DNA of 64,000 nt from CAIUGU01 sp963819685 (GTDB taxonomy: Bacteria; Pseudomonadota; Gammaproteobacteria; Steroidobacterales; Steroidobacteraceae). The stretch spans positions 1 to 64,000 of the forward strand of contig CAWFXI010000003.1 in assembly GCA_963819685.1 (NCBI GenBank). The letters are read 5' to 3'. Of the stretch, positions 59,892 through 64,000 are shown piece by piece. The notes under the pieces are model-generated. The model searched no databases and was not told the DNA's origin. It worked only from the letters and a program-made list of their open reading frames with translations. The translations under genes were made by a program, and so were the position numbers. The number at the start of each line of letters is the position of its first letter. Positions within the stretch are counted from its first letter, which is position 1.

Positions 59892-59975
59892 CGTGAAACG
59901 TGAGAAGTCAGAAGCCAGAAGTCAGAATCGCAGTCTTCAGAACTCCGGACTCTGGCTCATGGCTCACGTTTCACG
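59892..59975. repeat. Inverted cluster of CGTGAAA/TTTCACG short repeats
   Basis: CGTGAAACGTGAG (59892-59904) is the perfect inverse of 59963-59975; each arm sits in a run of short repeats (GTGAAAC; GGCTCACGG). It occupies the 137-bp gap between xerC and DUF484, organised like the GATAGGG cluster at 23461-23581. Confidence 0.7.
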
Positions 59976-60007
59976 GCTTCACGGCTCATGGCTCACGGCT
60001 GCACGCG

Positions 60008-60715
60008 CTACAGCGCCCCCACCGCCTCGCTCACGAGATCGCCGATGCGTGCCAGGAAGTCCGTGCTCATCGTGGGATGAAAGCGCTCGGCGTCCGGACT
60101 GCCGATCGCCAGCAGGCCAAGGGACGCCTCCGGCCCGATTGGGACGAGGGCGGCTGATCCAATGGTGACCGTGCCTTCCCCGAAGAGATAGTCGCGCTGG
60201 CTGTCGCGGATCTGCCCGCAGCGAGGTCGTGCCGATTCGAAAAACGTGTCGAACATCTTGAGGTCGCTGCTCGCGCGCTCCACGACCCTGATATGCCGGT
60301 TCGAAATCTGGTTCAGTTCGGGCACATCCGTTCGCGTCAGCACGATCAGCCATTGGGAGGCGCCGAAGTCCTCGCGCAGCGATGCTTCCAGCGTATCGAG
60401 CAGCTGCGGAGCGCCACGTGCGCGGATCAGGCGGCGGGCCAGGCGGTGAATCTTGTCCGACAGCGAATCGTTCGAACGAGCCACATCGACGAGTTCGCGC
60501 AGTTTGCTTTCGAGTTTCTGGTTCTTCTCCCTCAACACCAGCACCTGGCGTTCGACCAGCGAAACGGTGGAGACGCCACGCTCATGGGGAACCCGCAACC
60601 GGGCCAGGACGCCTGAGTTGCGTTCAAAGAAATCGGGATTCTTCTGCAGGTAGTCGGCGACGGCTTCTTCGGAGGTCGAGTCGGCATCAACGCCACGAAT
60701 GTTCTGCTTGTTCAT
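60008..60715 (-). CDS. DUF484 family protein (GAF-like)
   Basis: A 235-residue soluble protein. The N-terminal part (VADYLQKNPDFFERNSGVLARLRVPHE) is the DUF484 signature, followed by a coiled coil (QVLVLREKNQKLESKLRELVDVARSNDSLSDKIH, about residues 55-90) and a GAF-like domain ending SLGLLAIGSPDAERFHPTMSTDFLARIGDLVSEAV. It is normally encoded between dapF and xerC in gammaproteobacteria, as here. The function is not established. Confidence 0.9.
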   Translation of the reverse strand: MNKQNIRGVDADSTSEEAVADYLQKNPDFFERNSGVLARLRVPHERGVSTVSLVERQVLVLREKNQKLESKLRELVDVARSNDSLSDKIHRLARRLIRARGAPQLLDTLEASLREDFGASQWLIVLTRTDVPELNQISNRHIRVVERASSDLKMFDTFFESARPRCGQIRDSQRDYLFGEGTVTIGSAALVPIGPEASLGLLAIGSPDAERFHPTMSTDFLARIGDLVSEAVGAL

Positions 60716-60850
60716 ACTGTCCGCGCTACTGATAGGGATATTCTGAACTACTGCAATGTTGCACTAACTGCAGCATCACACATCCTGTATTTCAACCTGC
60801 TGCATCGAGGGTACCTTGCTGGAAGCAGGTCAATCCGGGCTTCCGTAGAT

Positions 60851-61678
60851 TCAAACCTCAACCTTGCCTTCGTATACCTTTTCGGCAGGACCTGTCAGCC
60901 ACAGGTGAGTGCCGGGTCCCGCCCACTCGACGGTCAGGCGACCTCCGGGCAGGTCGACCTGGACAGTGGCGCCCAGCAACCCCAGCCTGCGACCTACTGC
61001 CACTGCGCCGCAAGCCCCCGTGCCACAGGCCAGCGTTTCGCCGACGCCCCGCTCAAACACGCGCAACCGGATGTGGCCGGCATCGACCACTTCCATGAAG
61101 CCCACATTCGCGCGCTTCGGGAACCGCACGTGATTCTCTACCGCAGGGCCCACACTGTCCACCGGTGCGGAGGCTACGTCGGGTACCCGCAACACTGCAT
61201 GCGGGTTACCCATCGAAACGGCGCCGATCTCAATGATCCGGCCGAGGACTTCAAGCGGATACAGGTCCGCCTCCCGCTCGGCAATGAACGGCAGCGAGGC
61301 TGGGTCAAAACCGGGGATGCCCATGTCGACGGCAACCAGTCCGTCTGCGCGGATCTGTGCGTCGACCATGCCACCCAGACTGTCCATGCGCAGCCGACCG
61401 TTGCTTGCGCGGCGACCGCTCACCAGACGCGCGATGCAGCGGGCGCCGTTGCCGCATTGCTCGACTTCCGAGCCGTCCGCATTGAAGACCCGATAGAACA
61501 CGTCCGTACCCGCCTGTCGCGGGGGCTGCAGTACGAGAGCCTGATCGAAGCCGATGCCTGTGCGGCGATCCGAGAGTCTTCGCAGTGTCGCCGCGTCAGG
61601 GAGGCGCGCGTCCGCCGGAGCATCGAACACGATGAAGTCGTTCCCCACACCCTGCATTTTCGTAAAGGACAGCATCAT
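60851..61678 (-). CDS. dapF: Diaminopimelate epimerase
   Basis: A 275-residue PLP-independent epimerase interconverting LL- and meso-diaminopimelate for lysine and peptidoglycan. The two catalytic cysteines are in EQCGNGARC (about residue 76) and LACGTGACGAV (about 220). It starts at ATG 61678 or 61675 (MLSFTKMQGVGNDFIVFD). Flanked downstream by DUF484-xerC as in other gammaproteobacteria. Confidence 0.95.
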   Translation of the reverse strand: MMLSFTKMQGVGNDFIVFDAPADARLPDAATLRRLSDRRTGIGFDQALVLQPPRQAGTDVFYRVFNADGSEVEQCGNGARCIARLVSGRRASNGRLRMDSLGGMVDAQIRADGLVAVDMGIPGFDPASLPFIAEREADLYPLEVLGRIIEIGAVSMGNPHAVLRVPDVASAPVDSVGPAVENHVRFPKRANVGFMEVVDAGHIRLRVFERGVGETLACGTGACGAVAVGRRLGLLGATVQVDLPGGRLTVEWAGPGTHLWLTGPAEKVYEGKVEV

Positions 61679-61778
61679 GGGTGAAGGATACCGCAGACCT
61701 CAGGCGACGGGATGTCGTGATGCTCAGGCTCAGGAAGGTCAGACCGGTTGCCTCTTTCGTCATAACGACATCACATGC

Positions 61779-62216
61779 CTATGGCCAGCCGAGCGCGGTC
61801 CGGTCGACATAGATGCACCGGTTCATGACTACCGTCATGCCGCCGGCAAGGGCTCGTTCCGCGGCAATCTCATTGATGACGCCCAGTTGCAACCAAAGCG
61901 CCGGAAGCTTGAGTGCGAGGCAAGTATCGACGATCGCATCGACGGCCCCGGGCTGGCGGAAGACATCGACGATGTCCACCTTTTCACCGGGGCGTAGAAC
62001 GGTGGGCAAGTGTTCGAGATCGGCAATGGCGGGGATGCCTTGCCATGTCTTGAGTGATGGATTGACCGGGATGATGCGATAGCCGAATCGTTGCATCGCC
62101 AGCGCCACCCCATAGCTCGGGCGACCAGGATCATTCGACAGTCCGACGACTGCAATCGTGCGGGCGCGCTTGAGTAGTGCAGCGATATCGGCGGTGGACG
62201 GATTCTGGAAGGGCAT
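61779..62216 (-). CDS. CoA-binding domain protein (YccU-like)
   Basis: A 145-residue single Rossmann domain: TIAVVGLSNDPGRPSYGVALAMQRFGYRIIPVNPSLKTWQG (about residues 18-58) and LWLQLGVINEIAAERALAGGMTVVMNRCIYVD (about 106-137). The ATG at 62216 gives the usual start, MPFQNPSTADIAALLKRA. YccU-type proteins bind CoA but have no assigned pathway. 100 bp before dapF on the same strand; divergent from the ParA gene. Confidence 0.9.
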   Translation of the reverse strand: MPFQNPSTADIAALLKRARTIAVVGLSNDPGRPSYGVALAMQRFGYRIIPVNPSLKTWQGIPAIADLEHLPTVLRPGEKVDIVDVFRQPGAVDAIVDTCLALKLPALWLQLGVINEIAAERALAGGMTVVMNRCIYVDRTALGWP

Positions 62217-62301
62217 ACGGGGGAACGCGTGGTCATTGCCGTAGACATTTTTTGTGTGCCCCCTTAAGTTACCACTCCCAAAATGAGGATGAGGGGACTC
62301 A

Positions 62302-62943
62302 ATGCGCCACGTCATGGTCATGAATGCCAAAGGCGGCTGTGGAAAGAGCACCTTGGCAACGAACATCGCAGGTTACTTTGCCACGGAAGGAGTGAAGGTC
62401 GCGCTCGCGGACTACGATCCGCAACGCACCGCGCTCGATTGGCTCGATGCCCGCCCGGCGGAGCTGCCGAAGATTGCAGGCGTCGCGGCGTTCGATGACG
62501 GCTTGCGCAGCGTGCCGCGTGACACCGAAGTTCTCGTCATCGATGCGCCTGCGCGCACACACGGTGCAGAAATGAACGAGCTGGTGCGTCGTGCCGAAAC
62601 CATCATCGTGCCGGTGCTGGCATCCCCGATCGACATGAAAGCGGCGGCGCATTTCATGGCCGAGCTGCTGGAACTGGGACGTGTGCAGCGGGAGCAGGCA
62701 CGCCTGGCGGTGGTTGCCAATCGCGTGCGCGAGAACACGCTGGTTTTCGAGGAGCTGGATAAGTACCTGAACAAGCTGAAGGTTCCGTACCTCACTGCTC
62801 TCAGGCAGTCGACCAATTACCTGCGCGCCTATCAGCGGGGCATGAGCGTGTTTGAGCTGCCGGAATACCTCGCCTGGCCAGACTGGCAGCAGTGGGAGCC
62901 CGTCACCAAATGGCTCGGCAGCAAGAAGAGTCTACCCGGCTGA
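62302..62943 (+). CDS. ParA/MinD-family ATPase
   Basis: A 213-residue ParA-like ATPase with a deviant Walker A (MNAKGGCGKSTLATNIAGYFA, residues about 6-26), Walker A' (VLVIDAPARTH) and Walker B-like IIVPVLASPIDMKAA. It is a short, solitary ParA without a ParB partner or centromere-like repeats nearby, so rather a cellular-positioning or regulatory ATPase than plasmid partitioning. Its promoter lies in the 85-bp divergent gap before it. The last codons overlap a tRNA D-arm-like stretch on the other strand (62931-62948). Confidence 0.88.
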   Translation: MRHVMVMNAKGGCGKSTLATNIAGYFATEGVKVALADYDPQRTALDWLDARPAELPKIAGVAAFDDGLRSVPRDTEVLVIDAPARTHGAEMNELVRRAETIIVPVLASPIDMKAAAHFMAELLELGRVQREQARLAVVANRVRENTLVFEELDKYLNKLKVPYLTALRQSTNYLRAYQRGMSVFELPEYLAWPDWQQWEPVTKWLGSKKSLPG

Positions 62944-63018
62944 GCTACGCCACTCCGGGCGTACGCGCGGGTTGGCAATCGGAATGGAGCAGGTGCCGCT
63001 TCCGGGTTTCCTTCCTGG

Positions 63019-63939
63019 TCAGCGTGTTCTGCTTCCCCGGCCTTCCTCCTCCAGGCTCTGCCGGATTCCGTCATCCACCCGTGCGTACCGGAGCTTGACC
63101 CTGAGGTCCGTGAGTAACCTCTCGTTACTTACCCTTCTTGATTCATTGAGAAACGACAGCCGCGACGGACTCAAGCTCAGTTGGGCCTCATCCATCGAGA
63201 TCTGCGGTGGCTCCGGAAGGCCGGCCAGATGGGCTACCCGCAACAGGAACTCTGTCGAATTGAGGGGTTCACCGTCCGTCACGTTGTAAACGCCCCGGGA
63301 ATCGGGGTTGGTCAGTGCGGCGATGCACGTTGCGACCAGATCATCGACATGGATCCGGTTGCCGATGCCGGCCTCTGCAACACGCACCACAGGCTCACCC
63401 TTCACCAGCCGGTCCAGGGGTAGACGCCCGGGTCCATAGATGCCCGGGACACGCAGGACTACGCGCCGCACCTCGCGCTCGGTGCACCAGACCCTCACCA
63501 TGTCCTCGGCAATGACTCTCCGGCGTGCCCGGGCCGTCAGCGGACGAACGGGGCTCTGTTCGGTCACTTCTCCGCCGTCCGCATCGCCATAGACCCCCGT
63601 CGTACTCATGTACACGAGTACGCCGGGACTGCCGGGGACGCGGTGCAGGAAGTGGGCGAGCCTCAAGTCGCTTTCGCCGTCAGGGGGCGGGGGAACGAGA
63701 TAGAGCACAGCGGCGTCCCGAGCCCATTCGTAGGCCCGCGGGTCACCCTCTGCGTCGAGATCGACAGCCAATCCTGACAGGCCGAGGCCCTGCACTATGG
63801 ACAGGCTGGCCGGCGAGCTAACGATCCCCAACACGTCGAAGTGTGGCCGCAGGGCCTGGCCGAGGCGCTTGCCGACGTAACCGCAGCCGACGATCACGAC
63901 TCGCGCGGGAAGGCCTGCCTCGGCTGTCTGGTTTTGCAT
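63019..63939 (-). CDS. SDR-family NAD(P)-dependent epimerase/dehydratase
   Basis: A 306-residue extended short-chain dehydrogenase of the YeeZ/NAD-dependent epimerase type. The nucleotide loop is VVIVGCGYVGKRLGQAL (about residues 14-30, GxGxxGxxL), with VYMSTTGVYGDADGGEVTE (Ser/Tyr region; the usual YxxxK Lys is not obvious) and RVPGIYGPGRLPLDRL. The C-terminus carries NVTDGEPLNSTEFLLRVAHLAGLP. Likely acts on a nucleotide sugar or similar; the substrate is unknown. Convergent with the ParA gene. Confidence 0.85.
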   Translation of the reverse strand: MQNQTAEAGLPARVVIVGCGYVGKRLGQALRPHFDVLGIVSSPASLSIVQGLGLSGLAVDLDAEGDPRAYEWARDAAVLYLVPPPPDGESDLRLAHFLHRVPGSPGVLVYMSTTGVYGDADGGEVTEQSPVRPLTARARRRVIAEDMVRVWCTEREVRRVVLRVPGIYGPGRLPLDRLVKGEPVVRVAEAGIGNRIHVDDLVATCIAALTNPDSRGVYNVTDGEPLNSTEFLLRVAHLAGLPEPPQISMDEAQLSLSPSRLSFLNESRRVSNERLLTDLRVKLRYARVDDGIRQSLEEEGRGSRTR

Positions 63940-64000
63940 GTTCCTTGAGGCAGCCTACAGGACTATGCTTACAGGTCCAATCCGGCCCTTTTCAGCTGCG

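Noticed and set aside
62920..62995. Complete tRNA gene on the minus strand
   Set aside because: Only a D-arm-like segment is present; D-stem closure, anticodon arm and T-loop (GTTCRA) are missing.

Overview
The window looks like a chromosomal segment of a high-GC (about 60%) gammaproteobacterium. The strongest evidence is the block on the minus strand at 52-62 kb: dapF, DUF484, xerC, hslV, hslU, DUF971, a MazG-like gene, ubiE, ubiJ, ubiB. A CysB-type regulator, several TonB-dependent receptors (TBDRs) and a tannase point towards Nevskiales/Steroidobacterales-like relatives, but that placement is inference. I see no rRNA, complete tRNA, CRISPR array, phage or transposase gene.

Layout. 0-6 kb: dicarboxylate/amino-acid symporter, RimK-like ATP-grasp ligase, two tiny genes, an ABC exporter and small conserved proteins. 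6-12.5 kb: a probable sulfur-acquisition module (porin, sulfate-binding protein, TBDR, CysB-like regulator). 12.5-14.3 kb: a DUF885 lipoprotein whose 3' end lies in a small palindromic element. 14.5-23.4 kb: a probable reactive-sulfur response cluster: TauE exporter and an ArsR repressor with BigR/SqrR-like cysteines, divergent from a DUF2892 protein, an RND adaptor and pump, a sulfide:quinone oxidoreductase, a TolC channel and thioredoxin 2. 23.6-25.4 kb: VIT-family transporter, a lipoprotein and a ModA-like binding protein. 25.6-31.9 kb: TBDR, TPR-sulfotransferase, cupin and tannase, probably for uptake and hydrolysis of an aromatic ester.

32-42.5 kb: accessory DNA rich in repeats, with a cupin lipoprotein, a VOC protein, two DUF6644-like membrane proteins, an orphan HigA-like antitoxin with a 27-residue leader ORF, a periplasmic peroxiredoxin, and a large TBDR flanked by two paralogous pairs (DUF6152-like plus a secreted protein of unknown function). 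42.6-49.4 kb: a contiguous trpL-E-G-D-C-F-B-A operon with promoter, Trp-Trp-Trp leader peptide and attenuator. 49.5-51.9 kb: EF-hand protein, panD, DedA, DUF2007 and a hotdog protein. 52-64 kb: the housekeeping block, then a CoA-binding protein, a ParA-like ATPase and an SDR epimerase.

Quality note: eight genes carry eleven single-base frameshifts, including trpE and hslV, and at least one lies in a homopolymer. Most look like consensus errors rather than decay, so I annotate these loci as whole genes and say where the frame changes. Noncoding DNA is unusually rich in inverted repeats; two elements of about 165 bp flanked by CTAG resemble MITEs.
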